A DNA stretch of 64,000 bases, from the NCBI GenBank assembly GCA_025677825.1, contig JAIXMO010000031.1, forward strand, positions 1 to 64,000. Direction: 5' to 3'. Made by a program: the position numbers and the translations under genes. Positions 1-11,942 of the stretch are shown here, one piece after another. Under the pieces are notes generated by a model. That model was not told where the DNA came from. It did not search any database and saw nothing but the letters and a program-made list of their open reading frames with translations. Numbering within the stretch: the first letter of the stretch is position 1; each line of letters begins with the position of its first letter. This DNA is from Helicostylum pulchrum (lineage: Eukaryota > Mucoromycota > Mucoromycetes > Mucorales > Mucoraceae).

Positions 1-6
1 CTATTA

Positions 7-189
7 TTAAGATTTACTTGCTAACGATATGCCAAACGTAGCATACTCCTTCACAATCTTGCCGTTTTGCATTCGGATATGCAACTGTCGTTTGGAAGTC
101 TCTGAATCTCGAGCCTTATCAATATCAAGTAACTCTTTACATTTTCCCGCTGGTTTAGCCCCTGTAGCACAATGGATAATTTCATCAAG
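7..189 (-). pseudogene. 3' end of an unrecognised gene, fragment
   Basis: A 61-codon stretch stays open on the minus strand and ends in TAA at 7-9. It is rich in Lys, Arg and Ser and has no methionine near its start. A possible GT-AG intron lies upstream (GTAAG donor near 225, ACAG acceptor near 166), but joining it does not give a convincing longer frame. I do not recognise the protein. Its style resembles the repeated orphan genes of Mucorales that travel with transposons, which is inference only. It could be a chance open frame. Confidence 0.25.
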
Positions 190-1175
190 TCAAATTGAAT
201 TAGATAAGGCAGGTCTTACCTCTTTTAATGCGTCAAAAGTTGTATCCCTAAAACATATTATTAAGACTATTGATATATACACGCTATATATTCACACCTT
301 TTGATTACTATTTTAAAGTCTTTTCTGCTGCTTCATTTTGACAAGTATAGATTTACTACAGGTAAATCTATACCGCGTGTATTTTCCTTATAAAAGATGT
401 CCGTGACACTGTTACGCAAAATAGTACTTGTTTGTTATTCTTTATCGTGATCTGCTCACTACAAATAACTCAGTCCGTTTGTTATTCACAACTCCATATT
501 TTACTATCATCTGATTCAACTGTCATTGAAATCTTCTCATTTATATAAATAGCCGTTCTTATTCCTTTCAAATGATAAAATCACTTTTGCTTTACTTTTA
601 TCAATTTTATTGACTTGATAATATAAGCAAGTATATCAATTATTATAAGTATTAATGAAAATAATCTTATTTATTCCCCTTACCAATCCACGGAAACATT
701 ACTAATACTGCTAAACATATTTTGAAAAAGAATTGAGCCATATTTTACAATAATGTAATCAATTTAACTGGGATAATATTTATATTCAAGGTTTTCGCGA
801 TTGTATCTTTTGGACTTTACATCGTAAAAAAATTTACAGCAATTATTTGCTAGTCAATCGTTCAATTAGTCATATCTTTTCAAATCTTACAAGGCTGTCA
901 AGGTTCGGGCAATCTTAATTTCCTCTAAATTAGTTGGGGCAGGGATTGACACAAAGAAACCAGCCTTATATTCTAAAGCCTTTCGCCACCGTTCAGTTTG
1001 GCCTATATTCTTAATGTGGTAAGCATGACGTTATCAAAATAATCAATCAAAAGGGACTTAGTTCATCAACTCTTAAACTAGTTTTTACCAGTTTTTCTAA
1101 TTATTTCAAACTTGTTATTTAAAAAAAATATACTCATCCTTTTTTTTTTTTACTTCTTTAACGATAGCACAAACT
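190..1175. other. AT-rich stretch without a recognisable gene
   Basis: Both strands show only short interrupted frames, none with a family signature. No tRNA, no simple repeat beyond A/T runs and no inverted repeat of note was seen. Confidence 0.5.
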
Positions 1176-1553
1176 ATGAAAAGCTGGAGTGAAATACCCA
1201 ACGAATTATTAAATCTAGTCACCGTATACTACGGAAGAGATCGTACACAAGTCAAATGGATGTTTGTGAACAAGCACTGGTTTACATTTTACCTCTCACA
1301 AGTATATTCGACCATTAAAACCTCATTAATCCGGTATTTTTCCGCTGTTAATGATAACTTTGCAGAAACCACAGAACGTGCATTTGAAGTATTTTGCAGC
1401 CAGTTTATTGATGGTGAAATCCTGTTTTTAAATATAAAGGTTAAATCGCTGCGGGAGCTATCATTGCAGCTAGCAGAAACTTCTGAAGTCTTTGGATATA
1501 CCTTTTTACCCGAAAGAACCATAGTTCGAATCATGATTAAAATTCGCCAATAA
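1176..1553 (+). CDS. F-box-like N-terminal fragment
   Basis: Predicted protein of 125 aa without introns. The first 50 residues follow the F-box pattern common in large fungal F-box families: a Trp and an IP-NELL motif at residues 4-12, then a Val/Phe-x-Asn-Lys-x-Trp (VNKHW) near residue 30, followed by a Tyr-Ser-Thr-Ile segment. F-box proteins link SCF ubiquitin ligases to their targets. Full members carry several hundred residues of leucine-rich repeats, which are absent here, so this is either a short orphan or a truncated copy. A stop codon follows directly and no downstream exon could be joined. The F-box assignment rests on pattern alone. Confidence 0.45.
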   Translation: MKSWSEIPNELLNLVTVYYGRDRTQVKWMFVNKHWFTFYLSQVYSTIKTSLIRYFSAVNDNFAETTERAFEVFCSQFIDGEILFLNIKVKSLRELSLQLAETSEVFGYTFLPERTIVRIMIKIRQ

Positions 1554-2711
1554 CCCCGAACAAGACATAGTTGGTAGTTTCTATAAGATTATTTCTTTTT
1601 CTACTGCTATCTTATATTCTAATAAACTAACACATATAAAAAGTGAATACGAAAAAGATAAATAGTATAATAGTTCCAAAGAGTTTATTAATCAAGGAGC
1701 CATTTGGGGTAAGGGATTGAATTTTTACTCAAAGACAAGAAAATATGTATTACATGATATTGCTTTTTCATGTTTTGAATAATCTTTATTAAAGACATTA
1801 GAGACAGGTAAAAACAGTTGACACCATTATTTACCCCTTTTTTTAAACTCAAACAAAAAAACTATTTTCTCGCCACATCTCTCTCCATTTAGTTTTTTTT
1901 TAACCGTATACAACACTTATATCATTGATCTCGATTATACTATACACATTTAGTTGTAACTTGACCAAAAGTTACCTGATATGTTGTCATATATCAATAT
2001 CACAAATGTGTTGATATGCATTAAAATCTTAATTTTTATCGACACTATTGTTAATTGAGGAGGTACTCGCAAAATACACTACTCTATTAAAGTTTATTTC
2101 GGATATTACGTAAATTTTTTTTTTGATACTATGAATGAGTGGTGGTACCAATACCAAGGTTCAAATATTACAACAATTTTTATTCTATATTGCTGTAGTA
2201 TTTGGAGCTGCTTGGACAGAGCAGACCTACCAGTTACAAGAACAGCCGTTTAATATTGCAAATGTATCTGTATTTGACAAGATGACGGAGCACACATATC
2301 ATGGTTTGAAAGGTATTGACAGGAGTTTAAAATGCTGATACGTGTATTACCAATTGAACGGAAGTGATCACCGTGGAGATTCAATGGTTTCCGAAATTTG
2401 TAACTTGGAAATCACTTTTAGTCTTTATTTTTGAAGTAGTGCGTTACAATTTAAACGTTGCTGCAGTAAAAATTAGACCCTTTACATTTCTATTGATATA
2501 ATAATGATGGTACATATACGACTTTACTGTAATACCACTTTCAAAAAAAGTTTTTTTTTGTTGTTGTTGCAAGCAACAAGCCAATCATATCTCACTATGA
2601 TAATAAAAAAAAAGGGGAAAAAAGGAGAGCTAAAATAGTTTCGTTCTCTTTTTCTCTCTCTCTTTTTTTTATACCCTTCTTCACACCTTGCTGAAAGAAA
2701 AAAAAAAGAAG
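1554..2711. other. Intergenic region upstream of the Rab gene
   Basis: No supported gene. The 3' part (about 2640-2710) is a C/T-rich then A-rich stretch directly before the Rab start codon, as is common in fungal promoters and leaders of strongly expressed genes. Confidence 0.4.
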
Positions 2712-3651
<940 letters not shown>

Positions 3652-3766
3652 TTTTTTTTTTTTTTTTTTTTTCGTATAAATAAATAAAAAATAAAAATAA
3701 AAAATAGAGTTTCTTCTTTCTTTCCCTTTATTCTTTTTTTTTCCTTACAAAAAAATAAATAATAAT

Positions 3767-5036
3767 ATGACAACAACTGATATACCAAAGAATAATGTAG
3801 GCCATGCTTCAGTTGGCTCAGAAGCAGAACTTAGTTACTTGCGTGATTTATACTTGCCTAAACAACAAGACGATCGACATATTGATAATGGACTTATAGT
3901 TTACAAGACAATTACATCTTACCCACCCGTAAAGCAATTAAGCCCGTCTGACCGTAAACGTATTTTAGTTACTGGCGGTGCTGGCTTTGTTGGGTCTCAC
4001 TTGGTAGATAGATTAATGTGGATGGGTCATGAAGTAATTGTAGTCGACAACTTTTTTACTGGTTCAAAGCGTAACGTAGAACACTGGATTGGTCACCCTC
4101 ATTTTGAACTTGTACGTCATGACGTTGTAGATCCTTTCATGATTGAGGTCTCTCAAATTTATCATTTGGCTTGCCCTGCTTCTCCACCTCATTATCAGTA
4201 TAACCCAACTAAAACTGTGAAAACCAGTGTTATGGGAACTATTAATATGTTGGGCCTTGCAAAGCGTACCAAAGCCAGATTTTTACTCACGTCTACCTCG
4301 GGTGAGTCTTTTTTATTTTATTTTATATATATAATTATTAACAAGTAATTCAGAGGTGTATGGTGATCCAGAAGAACATCCGCAAAAGGAAACGTATTGG
4401 GGCAATGTTAACCCGATTGGACCAAGAGCATGTTATGACGAAGGTAAACGTATTGCAGAAACTTTAACTTATGCCTATATGCGACAAAATGATGTGGATG
4501 TTCGCGTTGCACGTATCTTTAAGTGAGTAAAAATAATTTTAATCCAGTTTAAGTTTATCAGTGTGATGTGCTAATAATAAAATCGACAACGTAGCACGTT
4601 CGGACCACGTATGTCACCAGCTGATGGTAGAGTAGTTAGTAACTTTATTATGCAAGCAATAAAGGGAGAATCATTAACGCTCTATGGAGATGGAGAACAA
4701 ACAAGATCGTTTCAATATGTTCATGATTTAGTTGATGGGCTTATTTTATTAATGAATAAGAATTACAGTGAACCAGTGAATATTGGTAACCCAGAAGAAT
4801 ATACAATTAGAGATTTTGCAAATATGATTAGAGAAATGGTATTACAACCACCTCTTTCACCAGATAATGTAGATATCAAAATATTACCCGCTGCTCTAGA
4901 TGATCCTAAAAAGCGTAAACCTGATATCACAAGAGCGAAAAAATACTTGGGCTGGGAACCTGGATTCTCGGTTAAACAAGGATTACAAGAAACTGTTGAC
5001 TGGTTTAAAGTACAAGTGACCGAAGGTTCAATTTAA
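3767..5036 (+). CDS. UXS1: UDP-glucuronate decarboxylase (UDP-xylose synthase)
   Basis: Three exons (3767-4301, 4354-4522, 4595-5036) encode 381 aa. The protein is an extended short-chain dehydrogenase of the UXS family: NAD-binding [11 protein letters not shown] near residue 70, Thr/Ser-Ser-Glu-Val-Tyr-Gly rebuilt across the first intron, catalytic YDEGK, and the FGPRM and GDGEQTRSF(Q)Y substrate-side motifs. Family knowledge: it converts UDP-glucuronate to UDP-xylose with bound NAD. Mucoromycota walls are rich in glucuronic acid polymers, so the enzyme plausibly draws on that pool (inference). No N-terminal membrane anchor is visible, so the form is likely cytosolic. It is convergent with the Dap1-type gene: the two stop codons are only 12 bp apart, so the 3' untranslated regions must overlap. 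Confidence 0.95.
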
Positions 5037-5048
5037 CCTTTCTTTTCA

Positions 5049-5766
5049 TTATTGATTTTCAATTAATTTACCCACAAGTAAATATTTCCCGGCGAATAAG
5101 TTTTCCTAAGTATTCCTTTTTTCTTTAATAAAATACTCTTTATACTGTCATCCTCTTTTTAATACTTTACCCATTCTCTTAATGATTCCCAATCGTCTGC
5201 TTCTAAATCTTCCAATTTATCAATTGGTCCGTAAGGGTCCACCATCATTTCCGGGTCAAATGAGTTTTTAGCCAGTCCACGTGATGCATCATGTCCTGCA
5301 AAGTTAGCATAAGGGCTACCTATATATACTGTTAATATTACGTTCTTTGTACAGCAACAACAAAACCACTTGCCTGGACCATAAAAGTTTCTTCCTTGAG
5401 TTACATCATAAACTGACCCATTAACTCCCATCAAGATGCGACTATCATTATTACCATCAAACGGTAAAAGATCAACTGGTGTATAGTTTTTGAATACTAT
5501 TACTGTTGGATGTTGCGCTTTAATTACTGGTGCTTTATTAGAGAATGTAAAGTAACGTAATATATAGATTAAAATCTAGTTTTTTAAAAAAAAACTGAGT
5601 AAAAGAAACTTTTATTATTGCTATTATTCATTGCTTACTGCTGCTAAAGCCCAGTTGATTGGGTTTTCTTTTTTTTATGCGTGTAAGTTAGCAAAAAAAA
5701 AAAGAATAAAAACAAATATATAGTCATACCTTTTAATTGTGTCAAGAATAATTGTAAAGTAGACAT
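5049..5766 (-). CDS. DAP1: Membrane-associated progesterone-receptor-like haem protein (Dap1/MAPR)
   Basis: Five exons on the minus strand (5730-5766, 5639-5667, 5374-5575, 5171-5319, 5049-5105) encode 157 aa. A short N-terminal membrane segment (NPINWALAA-ILIYILRYF) is built across an intron. It is followed by the cytochrome-b5-like MAPR domain with NGSVYDVT, the [21 protein letters not shown] core and a C-terminal KYLLVGKL segment. Family knowledge: Dap1/PGRMC1 binds haem and supports cytochrome P450 enzymes of sterol synthesis at the ER. The last 19 codons sit in a separate exon behind a GTAAAG donor; without that splice the protein would stop early at a Tyr. The third intron uses a GC donor (separate entry). 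The gene shares a 155-bp divergent promoter with the cation transporter. Confidence 0.93.
5320..5373 (-). other. GC-AG intron in the Dap1-type gene
   Basis: The 54-nt intron begins GCAAGT and ends ATATATAG, with an ATTAAC branch-like site near its 3' end. It falls inside the most conserved MAPR stretch. Its length is a multiple of three and it contains no stop codon, so retention would add 18 residues (Cys-rich) between FYGPG and SPYANF without shifting the frame. Removal restores the family sequence exactly. Confidence 0.85.
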
Positions 5767-5921
5767 GGCTTGCAAAAAGGAAAAAGAAAAAAAAAGCAAA
5801 GAAAGTGAAAAGGAATTTTAACCGGATACCGAAAAAAAAAAAAAGAATCTGATAAGTGAACCAGGGCACACTTTTTCGCTGTCTCTCTATCTCCTTGTTA
5901 TTTTTTTTTTTTTTTTTAGTA
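5767..5921. promoter_or_regulatory. Shared divergent promoter
   Basis: 155 bp separate the start codons of the minus-strand Dap1-type gene and the plus-strand cation transporter. The stretch contains long A runs on one side and a T(17) run on the other, both reading as pyrimidine/purine tracts before each ATG. Any regulation of both genes must be packed here. No specific operator was recognised. Confidence 0.5.
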
Positions 5922-7315
5922 ATGTGGAGAGCTCATAGGCTGGCTAAAAATCCTTACATTATCGCAAGGTACTCCATGTCATTGCATAAACCATTTCAAA
6001 TAAGACCCAGTAAGCCAATCACTACTGAACCTACTCAAGATTTTGCTACATTGCTACAACATTCCAGTAAAGTTCTTTTAAAAAAAGTCAAAATTTTTAT
6101 ATAAACTAACTTGAGTTAAGGCAAAAAGGGTATGCGAGTGACTTGGATAGGCTTTGTATCCAACGTAGGTTTAACTATATCCAAAGGAACTGCAGGCGTG
6201 TAAGTGAATATTTATGTATAAATAGCAGAGTGATTCATTGTTCATGACTAATATAATAATGAAAAAAGGTTAATGAACTCGGCTTCGTTATTGGCTGATG
6301 CGACACACTCATTCAGTGGTAGTACATAATTATACTCATAAAATCTATTGGCTCTCTGATAACTTTTTTTTTATCAGATCTTTTGAGTGATTTCGTGACT
6401 CTTTATACTTTTAAAATGTCAAGAAAGGTACCAGATTCAATATACCCCTATGGCTATGGAAAGTATGAAACAATAGGTTCACTTTCTGTATCTGCATTAT
6501 TAATGGCAGGTGGTGCTGGTATTGGGTTTCATTCATTTGATTTATTATTAAATACAATGGATGGTACGCATAATACAACTGAATTAGATCCAAATGCTGC
6601 CTGGTTTGCTTTGGGTAGTGTTCTTGTAAAAGAATGGCTATATCGTATTAGTAAGTATATGTGTACATGTACCATATATTATGTTATCTAATACGCGTAT
6701 AAAAATAGCCTTGAAAGTAGGCCGCAGCGAACGTAGCGATGTGCTGATAGCCAATGCATGGTAAAAGCAAATAAAAGAACAACAACAACAAATTTAATTA
6801 TTATAATAGGCACCATCGATCGGACGCTTATTCTAGTTTTGTGGCTTTAATAGCAATAGGAGGTACTTATGCTGGTATACCTATATTTGACCCTTTAGGT
6901 GGTATGCTAGTCTCTTGCATGATTTTAAAGAGTGGCAGTGAAATCATGTGGTCAAGCAGTAGAGAATTATTAGATAAAAGTATTAGTGAATCAGAGCTAG
7001 ATGAAATTAAGAATATTGTTGCATCTGTCAAGGTATGTATTTATAAATAAAAGTTTATTTTTATACTTGTGTGCATAACTCATTTTTTTTTTTTACTCCC
7101 AGGACAACAACATACTGGATTTTTACTCTATTCGTGGAAGAAAATTTGGTCCGTTTCATCATTTAGATTTAACCTTGCAATTGAATCCAAATTTACCTAT
7201 ATATCAAGCTCATGCTATAGAGCAATCTGTTAGACTCGCTATAAAGCAAAAATGCAGTCATGTACAGGAAGTCATTATTCACATAGACGCTGAAAAACAA
7301 TCTAGACACTTTTAA
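5922..7315 (+). CDS. CDF-family cation transporter, mitochondrial Mmt-like
   Basis: Seven exons (5922-6066, 6121-6199, 6269-6318, 6378-6650, 6709-6760, 6810-7032, 7103-7315) encode 344 aa. Cation diffusion facilitator marks are clear: the first metal-site motif DATHSFSDLLSD (rebuilt over two introns), the PYGYGKYE loop, the second site WHHRSDA (built across an intron), and four to six hydrophobic spans. The cytoplasmic C-terminal domain ends with a histidine-rich FHHLDL region. The Gly-Lys-Gly and ATHS spacing is closest to the fungal Mmt1/Mmt2 group, which moves iron or other divalent cations across the inner mitochondrial membrane. The basic, acid-poor first 30 residues would fit a mitochondrial presequence. 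The exact metal cannot be told from sequence. Start choice: the ATG at 5922 directly follows a long T tract. Confidence 0.88.
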
Positions 7316-7559
7316 TTTGTCGTCAAAAAGGGAAAATAAAAAAGTTTTTTTATTGTAGAAAAGCATAAGGGTTCATATATGTATATATTATGTATATTTT
7401 TGGGTAAAAAAAAGAAAAAAAATAAATAGATCATATTAAGAAAATTGTATATAAAAAAGAAGAAACTGTATATAAAAAAGAAAGGAAAATGGTATATATA
7501 AAAAGGAAAAAGAAAAAAGAAAGAGAGATCATGAATATGTAAAAAAAAAAAAAAAAAAG

Positions 7560-8095
7560 TTATTCAGATAAAGGAAATGGTAAAGCGTCTAAACGAGATC
7601 TTAATTCAAACAAGATATCTGTCCACTCTTTTTGAAATGTATGTGATCTATCTATATTTAATGTCTGCATCAAGTGTCGAAAACGATCTAGACAAGCATC
7701 AACCGCTTCTGTTGCTGTTAATAAATCGCCACTATAATAAATCGATCCTTGAGATTCTATAGCGTATGCCATCTACAAATACCATTGATATCATTGTTAG
7801 CTACAGTAAAAACAAAGAAATAATTATATTTATTTACCTCATCTACAGCTAAACCGTATAAATTTTCAAATTCTTCTAAATGCTTTTGTTGTAAAATATA
7901 TTCTGTAGAGATATGGTGTTTATTTGGATGATCTTCAATTGATGAAACAGATGAAGAAGAAGAAGACCTTCTTCTAATACGTGGAAACCAACGTGTAGGT
8001 GTAAATAAAATTGAGTCCTCATGATGACAGTGGCAATGACAAGAAGAGGAGTGCTCTTGTTTTTGGTTAAATAAAAGTGATGATAGTGTAGGCAT
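7560..8095 (-). CDS. Conserved-looking protein of unknown function, 156 aa
   Basis: Two exons (7838-8095, 7560-7772) joined by a 65-nt GTAAAT-GTAG intron. The first 60 residues are low complexity: a Cys-His run (CHCHCHH), Arg-rich RIRRRSS and a Ser tract. From residue about 65 the sequence becomes ordered and helical (EEFENLYGLAVDEMAYAIE, then LLTATEAVDACLDRFRHLM). The second half looks like a compact alpha-helical domain. I do not recognise the family. The joint is supported by phase, a good donor and acceptor, and continuous helical character across it. The end lies about 245 bp from the convergent transporter stop. Confidence 0.7.
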
Positions 8096-10451
8096 TATTA
8101 TAAAGAAGAAAAGAAAAAAAAAGTAAAAAAAATAAAAAAATTGTACATTATTTATATACACCCCCCTTCAACTCAAAATACACTCCTTTGTACTACTACT
8201 CCCCTTATAGAGGGGAGTTCAACGATTGACTCCCTCTTTTGTCAAGTGTGTCATCTATGCTTTTTTAATTGCAACAATGTAGTCATAGTCAGCTTATTTA
8301 TATAAAGTACAAACAAACATATAATAAACGTACCTTATTTTTTTACTCCTAATGGCAACATTAAGCTGTTAATGCCTTTACGAAGGAGTCTCTCTTTTTT
8401 TTTTAAAAAAAAAAAAGACTTGAATCAGGAACAAGTAAGCATCTCGAACACTCTCTATAAAGTATATTTTGAAAAAAAAAAAAAAAAAAAACTAATCGAA
8501 TATTTGTTGATCATTGTTGATAGGTGGCTTTAGTTCAATTTCCTATAGTAAGCTTTATATTAGTCTTCATTTAAGGCTGTATTTACCTGTAAAAAAAAAA
8601 AAAAAACGCATCCACCAATTTACGGTTGCATCCCCGGTTTTGAACCTGCTCGATTTGCAGCTTTTTGTCACACACACACACACATTCTAGTCGAATTCAA
8701 GCTTTTTTTTTTTTTTTTTCAATTTACCATTTTATTAAAGCATGAACAATGATAGTTTAAATTGGTTTCTTTTTTGTTTCAGTATACTTTTTTCAAAATA
8801 GATGACACATTTAAAAGAGATCTACACGAACCAATCTATTGGACTTTTTTTTGTTTTTTACATCATCAATGTTTCTGAAACTTACTTCTTTATAACTTGA
8901 ATTTGAGGAGGTTTTGTTTAATCAAATCAAGTTTTCTTTTTTGGAAAGAGTAAGGGGGGAAGGGTTTGGATGCATCAATAACCAATATTTTTCTCTTTTG
9001 GCCTCTTTTTTTTTTTTTTTTTCCTCGTGTGAGAAAAAAAAACCTATTATCAACCTAACTTCTTGATAAAACAGTTTAGGTCTTTATCTCCCCCCCCCCT
9101 TTCTACTACTACTGTGGGGGAGGAGGCATTGTTTACGGAATTACTAGTTTGTAATAGCCGGAGTGATTGTTATGTTGCTAAAAAACCTTATTTCAAAAAG
9201 TACAATCAGCACCTTTTTTTTTCTGTATTTGATTTGACAGACAAACACTAATAATGTGTATAAAACTCTCACTTGAAGCATATAATTCGCGTAGCTAAAT
9301 CGCTTATTTAACTGCGTATAATTAGAGACACGGGGAGTATGCCTTCATCACAATATTTTTTGTTTGTTTTTTTATAATTGGACCCTAAATAAATTCGCTT
9401 TTTTTTTTCTGTCTTCAAATACCTGCAAGTAGCGAGAGTTATCACCTGTATTTTTTTTTGTCAGGGAGATACGGGGATTATGCTAAATGCGCGACCAAAG
9501 TTTAACCGAAGCGTTTCTCTTGTCTATAAACGTCAAAAAAAACTTCTTTTTATCGCATATCGAGACCTTTGAAATATAACTTTAATTTTACATACGGTTA
9601 ATAAAGCCGTATAGTAAACGACGTTAAAATGATAAAATATACGATAAAAAGTACTACTTGGTCAATTTGTTACCAAATTCAATGTTATTTAAAGCGATAC
9701 TTTTATTTTAAAGATGGTCAACAATCTTTTCGTAAAAGTAGATATGCCGCAACCACTTTTTATGCAACTGTTGCCAGAGCCAAGTAAATTTTACGAAGCT
9801 TAGTATTTGTGTAATTTTATTTATTTTACTTGTTAAGATAAAAATAAGGACTATTAATAAAAAAGGTTGAAATAAATCAGCTCATTTATTCGTAATAAAA
9901 AAGGAGGTCGATTGGACTGTTGTTAAAACGTGAAATTAAAGATCAACATTAAAAGTAGACATTGTTTATCTTCAAAGATTACAACATTTTTTGTTTACAA
10001 TATATTCTTAACACTATGAAAGTTATGTATTTTTTTTTTACCTTATTCTTTTTTCTTTAAAGGGTACAAAGTATAATTATTATTTTTAGGTAAGTAATAT
10101 AATTAAGTTAAAGTTTGGGAAGATAACTATGAATATCTTTAATACGAATATAGTTCAACATAATTACCAATCAAGTTTTTAAAAAAGTTGCTTTTTTTGT
10201 AGATAGCAAAAAAAAAAAAAACGGATAAACCTCCTTCACGTTTAATTCGGAAAACATTTCTTTCTACTTTATCTTTAATTTAAATAAAATACCAATGATA
10301 TCAGTTTGTTTTAAATGCGTATAATGTAGGTTGGTCAAAATTTAAGTCGAAGATTTTTTTTTTATTAGTAGTAGTAGTAGTAGTAGTATTGTGATATGTC
10401 ATGTAGGTATTTGAGAGATTTTCTAATAAATCGATAGATATGTATTATGCA
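8096..10451. other. 2.3-kb AT-rich intergenic stretch
   Basis: No supported gene. It carries many A/T runs of 10-20, a short CA repeat at 8670-8684, a C(10) run near 9091 and an AGT triplet repeat at about 10366-10388. Frames longer than 60 codons are rare and lack family features. Confidence 0.5.
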
Positions 10452-11942
10452 TTAAAGTTGAAAGAATTTGATAGGTTCATTGTGGCAATGTGGGGTTTGG
10501 AACCTTTTATCTTCTTTACCTTGTGCTAAACCAGCTTTAGCTATTCCGGTCGAAGGAATCGGTGCGGATTTATGTATAACCCGTGGTACTTCCGCGATTT
10601 CCGCATTTTCATATCTATTCACTGTTTTTGTCAAATTTTCAATTTCTGAATCCTTTATCGCAAGTTCCGCTAGCAATATAGAAATTTGCTCTTTTGCTTC
10701 CCTTGCTTCTCTCTCTAACTCTGTTTCCGTTTCCGTTTCTGGTTCAGCGTCAGCCTCAATATCTACCGCTAATAATTGAGATCCAAGCTTTCTAGTCTTT
10801 ACTTGGTCAATGTATACTTGTGCCGGTTCATACCCATTTTCTAATGACTTTTCAAACCACTTTAGTGCTACATCAAGATTAACCTCGGCGCCATATCCAT
10901 CGAGGTACATAGTACCGAGGTTCATCTGACCTTCTTTATTTCCTGCCTCAGCTGCCAGTGTATACCACTCAAATGCTTTATCAAGATCTAACTCTACGCC
11001 GTTGCCGTGTCGATAACAGTACCCAACATTATTCTTTGCCGTATCGTCACTTTCTGCGGCCAATCGATATAAACGAATCGACTCATTGTAATCTCTCTCC
11101 ACACCTAACCCTTCGTGATACATGTATCCAGTGTTTGTTTGTCCAATAGCATGGCCACTATCCGATGCCATTTTATACCACTTAAATGCCTCTTCATAAT
11201 TTACAGGAGAGCCGTATCCTTCCTGATACATATGACCGAGAAAGTTTTGAGCAGGAGTATATCCTCTTTTCGCGGCTTTTGTAAACCAGCGTATCGCCTC
11301 TTTATAATCCTTGGCTATACCTTGACCGTAATAAAACTGCACGGCGATTTTATGCATGGCCTCATCGTTATTACCACTAGCAGCTTTTTTAAACCATCTC
11401 ATCGACTCAATATGATTCTGCTGAGTTCCCTCTCCATCTCTATATAAATTACCCAAATTAAGCTGAGCTTCTACGCTTCCTCTTTCAGCCGCGATACTAT
11501 ACCAAACGAAAGCCTGCTCGTAGTTCTGAGCAAACCCTTGTCCACAGTAATACAAGTACCCTATCCAATTTTGTGATGTATGATTCGCTTTTTCCGCAGC
11601 CTTCATAAACCATTCTACAGCTAAATTAAAGTCTTGTTCGACACCATATCCGTGATAATACATGACTCCAATATTGTTCTGTGCATCTGTATCTCCCTGT
11701 TCTGCTGCTTTTAGATACCAGGAAAGTGCCACATCGTAATCGATATCAACTCCATATCCATTCTTATATAAAACTCCTAAGAAGTATTGTGCTTCGGCGT
11801 GATTGTCCTCTGCTGCTTCTAAAAAATTGTATAACGCTGCGTTATAGTTTTTGCTGTCATATCGTTTCACTCCCTTTTTATACCAGTCGTTGGCAGTTGT
11901 TTTGCCTGGATTTTCCCCCTCTTTTCTATTAGTGTTTTGCAT
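10452..11942 (-). CDS. Sel1-repeat (TPR-like) protein
   Basis: A single exon encodes 496 aa. After a short N-terminal helix pair come at least nine Sel1-like repeats (about residues 47-375). Each has the pattern A-x-x-x-LG-x-x-Y-x-x-G-x-G-V and a WY/WF-x-x-AAE helix end. Sel1 repeats form a solenoid for protein-protein contacts. Known members include Sel1/Hrd3 (ER quality control) and Skt5/Chs4 (chitin synthase activator), but neither the Hrd3 membrane anchor nor the Skt5 prenyl motif is present here. The C-terminal 110 residues contain an acidic Glu-Thr repeat and a heptad-rich helix (LEREAREAKEQISILLAELAIKDSEIENLTKTV, likely coiled coil). A partner-binding adaptor is likely; the pathway is unknown. 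It is intronless, unlike most neighbours. Confidence 0.88.
   Translation of the reverse strand: MQNTNRKEGENPGKTTANDWYKKGVKRYDSKNYNAALYNFLEAAEDNHAEAQYFLGVLYKNGYGVDIDYDVALSWYLKAAEQGDTDAQNNIGVMYYHGYGVEQDFNLAVEWFMKAAEKANHTSQNWIGYLYYCGQGFAQNYEQAFVWYSIAAERGSVEAQLNLGNLYRDGEGTQQNHIESMRWFKKAASGNNDEAMHKIAVQFYYGQGIAKDYKEAIRWFTKAAKRGYTPAQNFLGHMYQEGYGSPVNYEEAFKWYKMASDSGHAIGQTNTGYMYHEGLGVERDYNESIRLYRLAAESDDTAKNNVGYCYRHGNGVELDLDKAFEWYTLAAEAGNKEGQMNLGTMYLDGYGAEVNLDVALKWFEKSLENGYEPAQVYIDQVKTRKLGSQLLAVDIEADAEPETETETELEREAREAKEQISILLAELAIKDSEIENLTKTVNRYENAEIAEVPRVIHKSAPIPSTGIAKAGLAQGKEDKRFQTPHCHNEPIKFFQL

Noticed and set aside
2135..2338. 67-codon frame MSGGTNTKV...
   Set aside because: No domain, no splice context and no codon pattern setting it apart from background.
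8600..8670. Possible minus-strand tRNA: GGTTCAAAACC resembles a B box
   Set aside because: No pairing T stem, acceptor stem or anticodon arm could be built around it.
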